Below are positions 1 to 6,052 of a stretch of DNA of 6,189 nt, piece by piece; position 1 is the stretch's first letter, and each line of letters opens with the position of its first letter. Below the pieces are notes generated by a model, which searched no databases, was not told where the DNA came from, and saw nothing but the letters and a program-made list of their open reading frames with translations. Source of the stretch: Spirochaetales bacterium (lineage in GTDB: Bacteria; Spirochaetota; Spirochaetia; DTKZ01); the NCBI GenBank assembly GCA_031266855.1, contig JAISAF010000328.1, positions 1-6,189 on the forward strand. The letters are read 5' to 3'. Made by a program: the position numbers and the translations under genes.

Positions 1-1
1 A

Positions 2-172
2 GGCATTGAACCCTACGAGCTTTTAAGGCCGCAGAAATCCACCAGTGATACAGACGCGCGAATCATCACAGAATGTCTTGATAATGTACTTGTGGCCGCA
101 AAGCGGTCTTTTGAAGAAGCAATGGTCAAATCGTTGAAAAAAATACGGAAATCCTATACCGGGCGGGAATAA
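2..172 (+). CDS. 3' end of an unrecognised protein (partial)
   Basis: An open frame enters from the left edge and ends at TAA 170-172, giving 56 C-terminal residues that begin GIEPYELLRP and end KKIRKSYTGRE. Codon use is natural for a real gene (mixed, not repeat-like), and the tail is hydrophilic and basic with a likely amphipathic helix (residues about 20-50 of the visible part: ITECLDNVLVAAKRSFEEAM). No membrane segment, signal or catalytic motif is visible, and I do not recognise the family. Its start lies outside the window. No clear intrinsic terminator follows: the nearest candidate is a short CCGC/GCGG stem at about 259-272 with a T-run at 278-284, which is too weak to call. Confidence 0.6.
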   Translation, partial: GIEPYELLRPQKSTSDTDARIITECLDNVLVAAKRSFEEAMVKSLKKIRKSYTGRE

Positions 173-383
173 GGCCGGAGCTTTGGAAGGGCAAAAAAAT
201 TACCGCGAAGCCGAAGAACTCGAAGAAGGAGAGCTTCATTTCTATACTTATTTGACTTCCGCGACTTAGCGGTTAGATTTTTTTCTGATTTATATCCATG
301 TTTTTAGTGTAATCATCCCACTAGTATACTGTTGGAATTATAAAATTTATGCAGGTGTCATTATATTTTGTTCCCTGTTATAA
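173..383. other. Intergenic DNA: degenerate repeat, then AT-rich stretch
   Basis: No gene is supported on either strand. The first part (about 201-290) is rich in GAAG/CGAAG words and ends in GACTTCCGCG, GCGG and a T-run. It resembles, in the same order and orientation, the segment at about 841-980. From about 290 the DNA becomes markedly AT-rich and stays so to about 720. This island is therefore roughly bracketed by two degenerate copies of the same GAAG-rich sequence, which could reflect an old insertion, but similarity by eye is low. Confidence 0.4.
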
Positions 384-673
384 TCAACAAATCCGTTTGA
401 AATCGCCAGAAAATGAATTCTTTCCTATTGTCGCCAGTCTGGTTTTATTCATAAAACTGCCGTTATAATAAAAACTCATAAAATTAATTTTACCGGAGGT
501 TTCCTGGGTAACTTCATATTCTTCTTTAACTGTTTCATCGGAACCGTATTCAATCGTCATTTTTGTATCTGAAATATTTATAACGCATATAGATCGCTCG
601 CGAATATATCTATACCGTGAACATTCCGCATTGTAACGAGAAAGAGAAAAATGATTATATATTTGCGTTTCAT
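384..673 (-). pseudogene. Small secreted protein gene, broken by a frameshift
   Basis: Read on the minus strand, ATG at 673-671 opens a 31-codon frame starting MKRKYIIIFLFLVTMRNVHG. This is a textbook signal peptide: basic n-region, hydrophobic core and a small residue near a plausible cleavage site. It stops at 580-578. The frame one base back continues with convincing protein sequence (VINISDTKMTIEYGSDET, then KEEYEVTQETSGKINFMSFY) to TGA at 386-384. Joining the frames near 581-600 gives about 96 residues. The total of 290 nt is one short of a multiple of three, so a 1-nt deletion explains it. The downstream frame also has its own ATG at 560-558 (58 aa), but that would lack a signal. The mature part alternates polar and hydrophobic residues like a small beta-sheet protein. 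I do not recognise the family. A sequencing error in an intact gene is the alternative. Confidence 0.55.
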
Positions 674-696
674 ATAAAATTTCCAGGGGTTATTTA

Positions 697-724
697 ATTC
701 TATATACATTTCAGGGTTTGTCTA
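697..724 (-). promoter_or_regulatory. Possible sigma70-type promoter for the minus-strand secreted-protein gene
   Basis: On the minus strand TAGACA (724-719) and TAGAAT (702-697) are separated by 16 nt. The predicted start of transcription would be near 690, about 17 nt before the ATG at 673. The region is AT-rich, so chance matches are common. The site is supported only by its position directly ahead of the signal-peptide ATG. Confidence 0.25.
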
Positions 725-755
725 TTTGAAATCGAAATTCCGCATACGGTTCCGG

Positions 756-812
756 CGGCAGGTGGTGGTGATAAATTCCGTGCGCTGCCGTAGCGCTGTG
801 CGGGGTGGCAGA
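756..812 (+). repeat. Degenerate 57-bp direct repeat, copy 1
   Basis: This copy starts CGGCAGGTGGTGGTGATA and ends GGTGGCAGA. The second copy at 996-1052 has the same ends and exactly the same length. The middle is only loosely similar and aligns best with a short gap around the shared CGTGCG word. The two copies lie 240 bp apart in the same orientation. Confidence 0.5.
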
Positions 813-856
813 CCTATAAGCGTGGTGGCGGCACATGGAGGAAGAAGGAGAGAAAA

Positions 857-964
857 CGCGAAGTCGAAGAATGGCAAGGGCGAAGAAGCAAAGAAAGGAA
901 GTCGAAAAAAAGAGGCAAAAAAAAGGCTTGAGAGCAAAACTTATTCAGCTTTTTCGACTTCGCG
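857..964. repeat. 12-bp perfect inverted repeat (CGCGAAGTCGAA / TTCGACTTCGCG)
   Basis: The arms lie at 857-868 and 953-964 with an 84-bp purine-rich spacer (AAAGGAAG, AAAAAAAGAGG). The right arm is followed by AATTTTTTCTTC. The spacer is long for a transcription terminator. A degenerate relative at about 203-284 has GCGAAGCCGAAG on its left and GACTTCCGCG with a T-run on its right, which suggests a repeat family of this design. Confidence 0.45.
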
Positions 965-995
965 GTGAATTTTTTCTTCTTCGCCGCTGGTGCGT

Positions 996-1052
996 CGGCA
1001 GGCGGTGGTGATAGCTGCGTGCGTTCCGCTTCGCTTCATGCCTGGTGGCAGA
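996..1052 (+). repeat. Degenerate 57-bp direct repeat, copy 2
   Basis: This copy starts CGGCAGGCGGTGGTGATA and ends GGTGGCAGA, matching the copy at 756-812 at both ends and in length. It directly precedes the hairpin cluster, whose first stem starts at 1055, so the repeat may be part of the same compound unit. Confidence 0.5.
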
Positions 1053-1054
1053 TC

Positions 1055-1258
1055 ACGCAATTTGCGGAGCAAATTGCGTCCGGCTGGTTGTATGCGCATA
1101 ATTGCCTTTGGCAATTATGCGCCTGCGGATTTGCGGTAGCAAATCCGCAGGGTGCCGCTGGTGCGTGCGCAAGGGATTGGAGCGGAAAGCCCACAGGATT
1201 TGCGTTGGCAAATCCGAGGACTTGGAGCGGAAAGCCCGGTTTTTTGCGAAGCAAAAAA
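1055..1258. repeat. Cluster of five perfect-stem hairpins
   Basis: Five palindromes with tiny loops follow one another. H1, 1055-1079: ACGCAATTTGC, loop GGA, 11-bp stem. H2, 1094-1122: GCGCATAATTGCC, loop TTT, 13-bp stem. H3, 1123-1150: CTGCGGATTTGC, loop GGTA, 12-bp stem, abutting H2. H4, 1196-1215: GGATTTGC, loop GTTG, 8-bp stem. H5, 1240-1258: TTTTTTGC, loop GAA, 8-bp stem. All stems are free of mismatches, and all but H2 close as TTTGC/GCAAA or TTGC/GCAA at the tip. Conserved linkers containing TTGGAGCGGAAAGCCC sit before H4 and between H4 and H5. None is followed by a T-run, so they are not ordinary terminators. The organisation recalls REP/BIME-type extragenic repeats, but I cannot assign a named family. 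Confidence 0.8.
1208..1247 (+). repeat. Left arm of a 40-bp perfect inverted repeat flanking the operon
   Basis: This 40-bp segment runs from the 3' stem arm of hairpin H4 through the linker (key word TTGGAGCGGAAAGCCC) to the 5' stem arm of H5. Its exact reverse complement is at 6132-6171. The two copies lie in opposite orientation on either side of the three-gene operon, about 4.9 kb apart. Confidence 0.9.
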
Positions 1259-1313
1259 GGCGCCCGTCTGATTCGGGGATTGTACTATGGGGAACGGTGT
1301 GGCGCTATCGCTA

Positions 1314-1342
1314 TTGACGGGATTGTTTTTTTTCTTTACCCT
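1314..1342 (+). promoter_or_regulatory. Possible operon promoter giving a leaderless moxR transcript
   Basis: TTGACG (1314-1319) matches the -35 consensus at five of six bases. Exactly 17 nt later comes TACCCT (1337-1342), a poor -10 matching at three of six. Transcription would start at about 1349, which is the A of the moxR ATG. A leaderless message would fit the absence of any Shine-Dalgarno sequence, since the 30 nt before the ATG are T-rich. A competing -10-like element, TACTAT at 1283-1288, has no partner -35. Confidence 0.28.
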
Positions 1343-1348
1343 TGAACG

Positions 1349-2314
1349 ATGGATGTAAAGCAGGCGGTTGAGCTTCTTATTAATAATATTAAGCGCATTA
1401 TTTGTGTTGATACGCGGAAACTTGAGTATATTATTGCTTCGAAGGTGGCGGGGGGGCATGTGATTCTGGCGGATTCGCATGGGGTGGGGAAGACTTCGCT
1501 GGCGCGGGCGCTGGCGGGTTCGATTCGCTGGCATTCGGAGGATCTTTTTAGTGGGGATGCCAGGATTGAGAGGTTTTCGCGTATTCAGTGTACTGTGGAT
1601 TTGCTGCCGCAGGATATTTTGGGGTACAATCGTTTTATTGGTGGTTCTCAGGATATTGTTTTTAATAAGGGGCCGATTTTTGCTCATTTTGTGTTGTGTG
1701 ACGAGATTAATCTTCTGACGCCGAAGACGCAGGGGAGTTTTTTGCAGGTCATGGAGGAGCAGAGTGTTACTATCGAGGGCCGGGTTTATTATTTGCCTGA
1801 TCCTTTTTTTATTATCGCTACGATGAATCTGAAGGGGGTTCATCTTTTTCCTTTGCCGGCGCCTCAGCTTGACAGGTTTATGATTCGGCTGTCGATGGGC
1901 TATCCTTCGCAGGAGGATGAGGAGGCTATTGTTGCGCGTCACGGGAGGGCGGACGCCTGGGCGGATTTTAGTCCTGTTATTGATAGCGCGGATCTTATTA
2001 CGTGGAAAAAGATGGTTGACGATGTTCAGATTCATCCTGATGTTGGGGCTTATATTGTGGCTTGTGTCAGAAAAACGCGCAGCCATCCTGATATCGAGAT
2101 CGCGGCGAGTCCCCGTGCGGGTGTGCGGATTTCGCGTCTTGCGAGGGCTTTGGCTCTGTGCAGGGGGCTGGACTATGTGCCGGTCGATTATGTTAAGGAA
2201 ACTTTTATTCCCGCGATGGCGCACCGTATTGTTATGCGCGATCCTTCTATTCCGCCGGAGGCTGTTTTGCAGGGTATTCTGGATTCGGTTCCGGTTGACG
2301 CGCGGCGGCTGTAG
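1349..2314 (+). CDS. moxR: MoxR-family AAA+ ATPase
   Basis: This 321-residue cytoplasmic ATPase of the MoxR group has all the expected parts in order. The P-loop is DSHGVGKT (42-49, K48/T49). Walker B is FVLCDE (114-119), followed by INLLTPKTQ. Sensor 1 is N160 in IIATMN. PLPAPQLDRF (169-177) holds the conserved LDRF arginine (R176). Sensor 2 is SPRAGVR (254-260), and a C-terminal helical lid ends near 320. Length is normal for the family. MoxR proteins are chaperone-like remodellers that usually act with neighbouring DUF58, von Willebrand A or transglutaminase proteins; here the DUF58 gene follows after 10 nt. Oddities: the usual P-loop proline is His44, and the usual EINRA arginine is Leu122. 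The ATG at 1349 is the first possible start because an in-frame TGA lies at 1343-1345; no Shine-Dalgarno is visible. All 13 Phe codons are TTT. The family call is firm; the substrate is unknown. Confidence 0.93.
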   Translation: MDVKQAVELLINNIKRIICVDTRKLEYIIASKVAGGHVILADSHGVGKTSLARALAGSIRWHSEDLFSGDARIERFSRIQCTVDLLPQDILGYNRFIGGSQDIVFNKGPIFAHFVLCDEINLLTPKTQGSFLQVMEEQSVTIEGRVYYLPDPFFIIATMNLKGVHLFPLPAPQLDRFMIRLSMGYPSQEDEEAIVARHGRADAWADFSPVIDSADLITWKKMVDDVQIHPDVGAYIVACVRKTRSHPDIEIAASPRAGVRISRLARALALCRGLDYVPVDYVKETFIPAMAHRIVMRDPSIPPEAVLQGILDSVPVDARRL

Positions 2315-2324
2315 CGGATTTCCC

Positions 2325-3704
2325 ATGAAGATTGTTTCCGCGAAAAACACGGGACGGGTTTTTCTTTCGGGTTGTTTTAAGTCGGGTTGTTTTAAGTGTT
2401 TCAGATTTTTCAGGTGTTTTAAGGCCGGCGGGCTGTTTGTGTTTGTGGCGGGGCTGGGTATAGGTGTCCGGGGGCTTGCCTACCGGGATCCGTATGAGAT
2501 CGTTCTGGCGGGGATTGCCCTGGTGGTATGGCTGGCGCTTTTTTTTGCTGGTTTTTTGGGTTCAAAGCGGCTGGCCTCTTTAACTCCTGGCTGGCTGGCG
2601 CCGCTTCCTCTTGTGGCTGGTGGTGGCGGGGCGGCGCATGTCATAACGGGGCTTGGGGCGGGGGTTCCGTATTTTTTCCGTTTACATTTTGTTGTTCGGG
2701 GAAATTTTTTCCCTGGGCCGGGAAGCCGCTTTTTTGTTTCAGCCGAGGCGGGCGGCGGCGGGGCTGAAACTTCGCTTTCCTTGAACTTTCCGATGTCGGG
2801 AATTTTTCATGGCAGGGGAGGGTGCCGCCTGCGGGATGTGTTTGGTTTTTTTTCTTTTCCCTGCGGGCCGGTTCTTCACCGGAGCCTGCCTGTTCAGCCC
2901 GCTCCCTGGCACAGAAAAGCTGTTCTGCGTGTGGATCCGTTTTCCGGGGCTGAGGATAAGCAGAGCCGCAGCCAGACGGACGAGGAGCGTTACTATATGC
3001 GCGAGTATTCGCCGGGCGATCGTTTCCGCGATATTAATTGGAAGTCATCCGAAAGGCTCGCGACGCTGATTACGCGCATTTCCCCGCATACGCGGGAAAA
3101 AACAAAGCTGATTTACCTGGCCTTCCGCAATTACGGGCCGGGGAAGGGGCTTTTTCCGTTCTGGCTTCTTGACAGGACAAAGGCCCGGCTGGCTTTGTTT
3201 TTGAGAACTTTGAAGGCGGAACATCCTGAATTTATTTTTCATATTTCGGCGGCGGGCGGGCAGTGGATGGTTCAAAGCGTGGAGGAGATCGAATCGTTTC
3301 TTGATGAGCTTGCAGGTATGGGTTTCCAGCCGCCTGAGTCCGGGCTTGGGCCTGGAGCCGGGGCCGACCCCGACGCGGATAGCACGGGTGGCGCGGGCGG
3401 AGCCGCGGGTTCGGAGCTGTATGTTTTTTCCACTTCCTGCGATACGGCGCTTGCTTCGGTTCTGGCTTCCCGCGGGGAGCGGATTTCGCATCTTTTTGTG
3501 ACTGTTCCCGCGGAGCGCGGCAGCAGGGACAAGGCGGTTTTCCGGCTGGGGAGCGTTTTTACCGAAGGCTTTTTTCCTGTGTCGGGGTTTTTCCCCTGTG
3601 GGTGCGCGCCCTGGCGGGGGGCGGCGGCCGCCGGCGGTGGTTCTCGGGTTCCCGTACCCGCGAAAGGCAGTCTTGAGCTTACCTATGCGGAGGTGCGTTT
3701 ATGA
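2325..3704 (+). CDS. DUF58-domain membrane protein
   Basis: This 459-residue protein carries the DUF58 signature MREYSPGDRFRDINWKSS (225-242), matching the family pattern REY.PGD..R.I.W. The upstream RDVFGFFSF (170-178) fits the usual D.FGLF strand before it. Two membrane helices lie at about 36-50 and 58-78; the body would follow them, and its side of the membrane cannot be decided from sequence. The N-terminus has a Cys/Phe/Lys repeat (SGCFK twice, 15-24). Residues 338-364 form a Gly/Ala/Asp-rich linker, and the C-terminus (about 412-440) is unusually Phe-, Gly- and Ala-rich. The frame is open back to 1917 inside moxR, but that part is an Arg/Leu-rich shadow. ATG 2325, 10 nt after the moxR stop, is the sensible start, with only a weak CGGA upstream. 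DUF58 proteins are regular partners of MoxR ATPases; their biochemical role is not established. The gene overlaps the next by 4 nt, implying coupled translation. Confidence 0.9.
   Translation: MKIVSAKNTGRVFLSGCFKSGCFKCFRFFRCFKAGGLFVFVAGLGIGVRGLAYRDPYEIVLAGIALVVWLALFFAGFLGSKRLASLTPGWLAPLPLVAGGGGAAHVITGLGAGVPYFFRLHFVVRGNFFPGPGSRFFVSAEAGGGGAETSLSLNFPMSGIFHGRGGCRLRDVFGFFSFPCGPVLHRSLPVQPAPWHRKAVLRVDPFSGAEDKQSRSQTDEERYYMREYSPGDRFRDINWKSSERLATLITRISPHTREKTKLIYLAFRNYGPGKGLFPFWLLDRTKARLALFLRTLKAEHPEFIFHISAAGGQWMVQSVEEIESFLDELAGMGFQPPESGLGPGAGADPDADSTGGAGGAAGSELYVFSTSCDTALASVLASRGERISHLFVTVPAERGSRDKAVFRLGSVFTEGFFPVSGFFPCGCAPWRGAAAAGGGSRVPVPAKGSLELTYAEVRL
2367..2396 (+). repeat. 15-bp tandem duplication encoding SGCFK-SGCFK
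   Basis: Two identical 15-bp units, TCGGGTTGTTTTAAG, lie at 2367-2381 and 2382-2396, in frame with the DUF58 protein (residues 15-24). A degenerate third part follows, coding CFRFFRCFK. The duplication keeps frame and sits between the start codon and the first membrane helix. Confidence 0.85.
3689..3694 (+). promoter_or_regulatory. Strong ribosome binding site (GGAGGT) for the transglutaminase gene
   Basis: GGAGGT sits inside the 3' end of the DUF58 gene, with 7 nt between GGAGG and the ATG at 3701. It is the only clear Shine-Dalgarno in the operon and fixes the start of the transglutaminase gene despite its overlap with the preceding TGA (3702-3704). Confidence 0.85.
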
Positions 3705-6052
3705 GAAGTACGGACAGGCGGGGCGCGCTGCTTTTCTCGACGCGGCTTTTTCTGTATTTCGCGGTTTTCAGCCTGCCCCTTATCCATCCTGGAATTTCCG
3801 TTGCCTACGACAGAAGCGGCGTTATTCTGTGGTTCTGCGTTGTTCCGCTTGAGGCGCTTATCGCGTTTGTGCCTTTGCGGGGCCTTAAGATACGGGGCCG
3901 CCTGATATGCGCTGCCGCTGTTCTTTTTGGCGGTTGCCTTGCCGGGGCCGGACTGAATCCCGCGGCGCTGCCGGGAGCGGGGATCGGCTGTCTTTCCTTT
4001 GCGCTGAGCTTTCTGCTTTTCCGTTTTCCCCGCTGGGGCGGGATTGCCATAACCGAACAGATTTTCCTTGCCCTGATTTGCTTCCGTATGCTGGGTTTTT
4101 CCCGCTCCTCTGAAGAGGTGGCGGCGGACAGCGCTGCGCTGAGCCAGGGCATACTCATTTTTACTATCGCGGTTTTTCTTCTGCATGGAATGGTCATTTA
4201 TTATTGTCTGTACAGGAGGCGCGCGGAAGTCCCCGCGAAGACTGGAAAAAAACGGCGGGAATTCGCGGTTTTCGCGACAGGCGCGGCCGCGGCGCTTCTA
4301 CTCCTTATTGTATTTCTTCCGCCGGACTTTGTAAAAAACTCGGTCATTTCCAACCTCCTTGAGGACAGGATAAATCCGCCGCCTGTGCCCCTCGACGAAG
4401 AGGGCGAGGGCATGCCGGACGGGAATCTGCGTTCCAGGCGGAGGGACAGGGGAATGTTTCCCCGCGGGAACCGGGGAGGAAACCAGGGGGACGGGCCCCG
4501 ACTCCAGGGTATTCCCGAAAGCCGCTGGCCCGGCGATGGTGACCGCGGGGAAATGGACGGGGACGGGGACGGGGACGGAGATAGGGACGGAAACGGGGAC
4601 GGGGACAGGGAGAACGGGCGGCAGGGCGCCGGGGGAAACCAGGCCCAGCGGCAGTACGCCGTTATGGTTGTGGCCGCGAAACGCTCGCCTGTATACGCCG
4701 CCGGCGCCTACCTGGGAGAACTGCACCCCTTGAGAGGCTTCCGTCCCTCGAAAGATGAAATCCTCAACAGCCTTCCCACCATGCGGCTTCTGGAAACATG
4801 GTTTGATTCCTCCGCCGGCTATTATGAATACGGACGCACCGGCCTGGAAGTCTTTTCGCTTTCAAGCCTGCCGGAAAAATACCTCCCCTACAGGCCGAAA
4901 GCTGTTGAACCAACGGTTTTGCAGCGGGGCTATGGCCCCTTCCGCTATTCGCACAGGGTTGTATCGGATATCAGTATAAGCGGGCCGCGGGACTGGCTGG
5001 ATTGCCGGGAACCCAGCGCCGGGGAAGAAGAACTGTACGCGGAGTTTCTTGACGCGGCCCTGGCGAGAAACGATCTTGCTATTTTCGAGGCCCACCTGCG
5101 GGGCGCTCTGGAAGCGGCTCAAAACGATGAGAACAATCCCGGAGGCTACTTTGGGAAAATTCTGGCCATTCTGAAAAGTTTTGAGACGTTTCAGTATAAC
5201 GCCGGTTATACTGATAATCGATCCATTCCCGCGCTTGTGGACTTTCTTACATATACAAAAGAAGGCGACTGCACGGAGTTTTCCAATACCTCGGCTGTTC
5301 TGGGGCGGCTGGCGGGAATTCCCTCGCGGGTCGTAACAGGTTTTCTTGCCGCCGAGGAGCTTCAAACGCCCGCGCATCTGCGGGGGCTGTCCATCCTGCG
5401 CAGCCAAATCAAAGTCCTGCAGGACTTCCCCTTCGAGGACCTCTTTCTTGTTACAACCGCTCACCGCCATTCGTGGGTTCAGTTCTGGCTGCCGGACTAC
5501 GGCTGGATCGACTTTGAAACAACCTCCTTTGCCATACCACCCATGGGCATGGGAGACGCGAATAACAGGGATGTGATAATTCCCATTTTTGAAAAGGAGC
5601 AGGAAATTACGCCCCTCCGCTCTTTCCCCTGGCGTCCAGTCCTGCGCGCCCTGGGCATCCTCGCGGCCGCGGCTGTGCTGGCGCTGTATGTCCTTCGCTA
5701 CGGCAGGGAGCTTATCCTCCTTAGCCGCGCCCGCCGCTTTGGAAGAAAGGCCGCCCGCGCCCTGTTCGCTCTCCTTCTTATGCGCCTCGCCGAGGAAGGC
5801 AAACCCATCAGGGCGCCGTCCCAAACCTCGGTCGAATACGCGGGCCTTTTCCCCAAAGACGCAGCCTTTGCCTCCTTCGCCTCGCTCTATACAGAAATCC
5901 GTTACCGCAACATCCAGGACCCGGCGGAACAGGGAAAACTGCTCGCGGTACTGCGGGAAAACTACCGGAATATCCTCCGCGCCCAAAGACGGCCCGGCCC
6001 GCGCGGCTTCTTCAAACGGATTTTCAGTTTACGGGGTTTGTCATACTTATGA
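3701..6052 (+). CDS. TgpA-like membrane transglutaminase-fold protein
   Basis: This 783-residue membrane protein has seven predicted N-terminal helices (about 14-34, 40-58, 66-84, 95-110, 114-133, 149-170, 187-207). A long extracytoplasmic region carries the transglutaminase core, followed by an eighth helix (646-665) and a cytoplasmic tail (about 675-760) resembling DUF4129. The catalytic triad is intact: Cys524 in EGDCTEFS, His590 in HRHSWVQFW and Asp604 in YGWIDFE. GIPSRVVTGFLA (539-550) is the usual conserved strand. Between helix 7 and the core lies an Arg/Gly- then Asp/Gly-rich linker (about 231-315). The N-terminal positive charges and seven helices place the core outside. In P. aeruginosa the same order (MoxR, DUF58, TgpA) occurs, and TgpA is reported essential; a role in the cell envelope here is inferred. 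The start is fixed by GGAGGT at 3689. Codon use shifts toward C-ending codons in the 3' half. No intrinsic terminator follows. Confidence 0.93.
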   Translation: MRSTDRRGALLFSTRLFLYFAVFSLPLIHPGISVAYDRSGVILWFCVVPLEALIAFVPLRGLKIRGRLICAAAVLFGGCLAGAGLNPAALPGAGIGCLSFALSFLLFRFPRWGGIAITEQIFLALICFRMLGFSRSSEEVAADSAALSQGILIFTIAVFLLHGMVIYYCLYRRRAEVPAKTGKKRREFAVFATGAAAALLLLIVFLPPDFVKNSVISNLLEDRINPPPVPLDEEGEGMPDGNLRSRRRDRGMFPRGNRGGNQGDGPRLQGIPESRWPGDGDRGEMDGDGDGDGDRDGNGDGDRENGRQGAGGNQAQRQYAVMVVAAKRSPVYAAGAYLGELHPLRGFRPSKDEILNSLPTMRLLETWFDSSAGYYEYGRTGLEVFSLSSLPEKYLPYRPKAVEPTVLQRGYGPFRYSHRVVSDISISGPRDWLDCREPSAGEEELYAEFLDAALARNDLAIFEAHLRGALEAAQNDENNPGGYFGKILAILKSFETFQYNAGYTDNRSIPALVDFLTYTKEGDCTEFSNTSAVLGRLAGIPSRVVTGFLAAEELQTPAHLRGLSILRSQIKVLQDFPFEDLFLVTTAHRHSWVQFWLPDYGWIDFETTSFAIPPMGMGDANNRDVIIPIFEKEQEITPLRSFPWRPVLRALGILAAAAVLALYVLRYGRELILLSRARRFGRKAARALFALLLMRLAEEGKPIRAPSQTSVEYAGLFPKDAAFASFASLYTEIRYRNIQDPAEQGKLLAVLRENYRNILRAQRRPGPRGFFKRIFSLRGLSYL
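4555..4608 (+). repeat. Hexanucleotide GGACGG repeat encoding an Asp-Gly tract
   Basis: Nine consecutive 6-bp units, mostly GGACGG with variants AGATAG, AAACGG and GGACAG, encode the tract from D286 to D302 of the transglutaminase protein (alternating Asp and Gly, with one Arg and one Asn). It lies in the predicted extracytoplasmic linker ahead of the catalytic core. Because the unit is 6 bp, slippage would change length without breaking the frame. Confidence 0.85.

Larger units (their letters stand above)
725..1313. other. Repeat mosaic without a convincing gene
   Basis: Frames that stay open here translate to low-complexity or repeat-derived peptides, lack ribosome binding sites and cross palindromes, so none is called as a gene. 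The stretch is built from recurring words: CGGCAGG.GGTGGTGATA at 756 and 996, GCCGCTGGTGCGT at 983-995 and again at 1154-1166, and TTGGAGCGGAAAGCCC at 1177-1192 and again at 1222-1237. Five hairpins occupy 1055-1258. This looks like accumulated small repeat units rather than a coding or regulatory region. Confidence 0.6.

Noticed and set aside
722..968. Overlapping open frames on both strands in the GAAG-rich repeat
   Set aside because: Both give low-complexity peptides (Lys/Glu/Arg-rich or Phe/Leu/Ser-rich) driven by repeat composition.
1055..1258. CRISPR array
   Set aside because: The units are palindromes of differing sequence without identical repeats, regular spacers or cas genes.
965..1345. 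Plus-strand open frame of 126 codons ahead of moxR
   Set aside because: It is made of translated repeats and palindromes, lacks a ribosome binding site, and ends just before the moxR ATG by chance.
1917..2324. N-terminal extension of the DUF58 frame back into moxR
   Set aside because: The extra residues are Arg/Leu-rich shadow of moxR; DUF58 proteins do not have such an extension, and ATG 2325 is well placed after the moxR stop.
1115..2350. Minus-strand open frame of 411 codons across moxR
   Set aside because: It is antisense to a clear AAA+ ATPase. The translation is Arg/Asn/Ile-rich low complexity, which is what a G+T-rich coding strand gives on its complement.
4862..5986. Minus-strand open frame of 374 codons within the transglutaminase gene
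   Set aside because: It is antisense to the conserved catalytic domain, has no recognisable motifs or ribosome binding site, and is explained by the scarcity of stops opposite C-ending codons.
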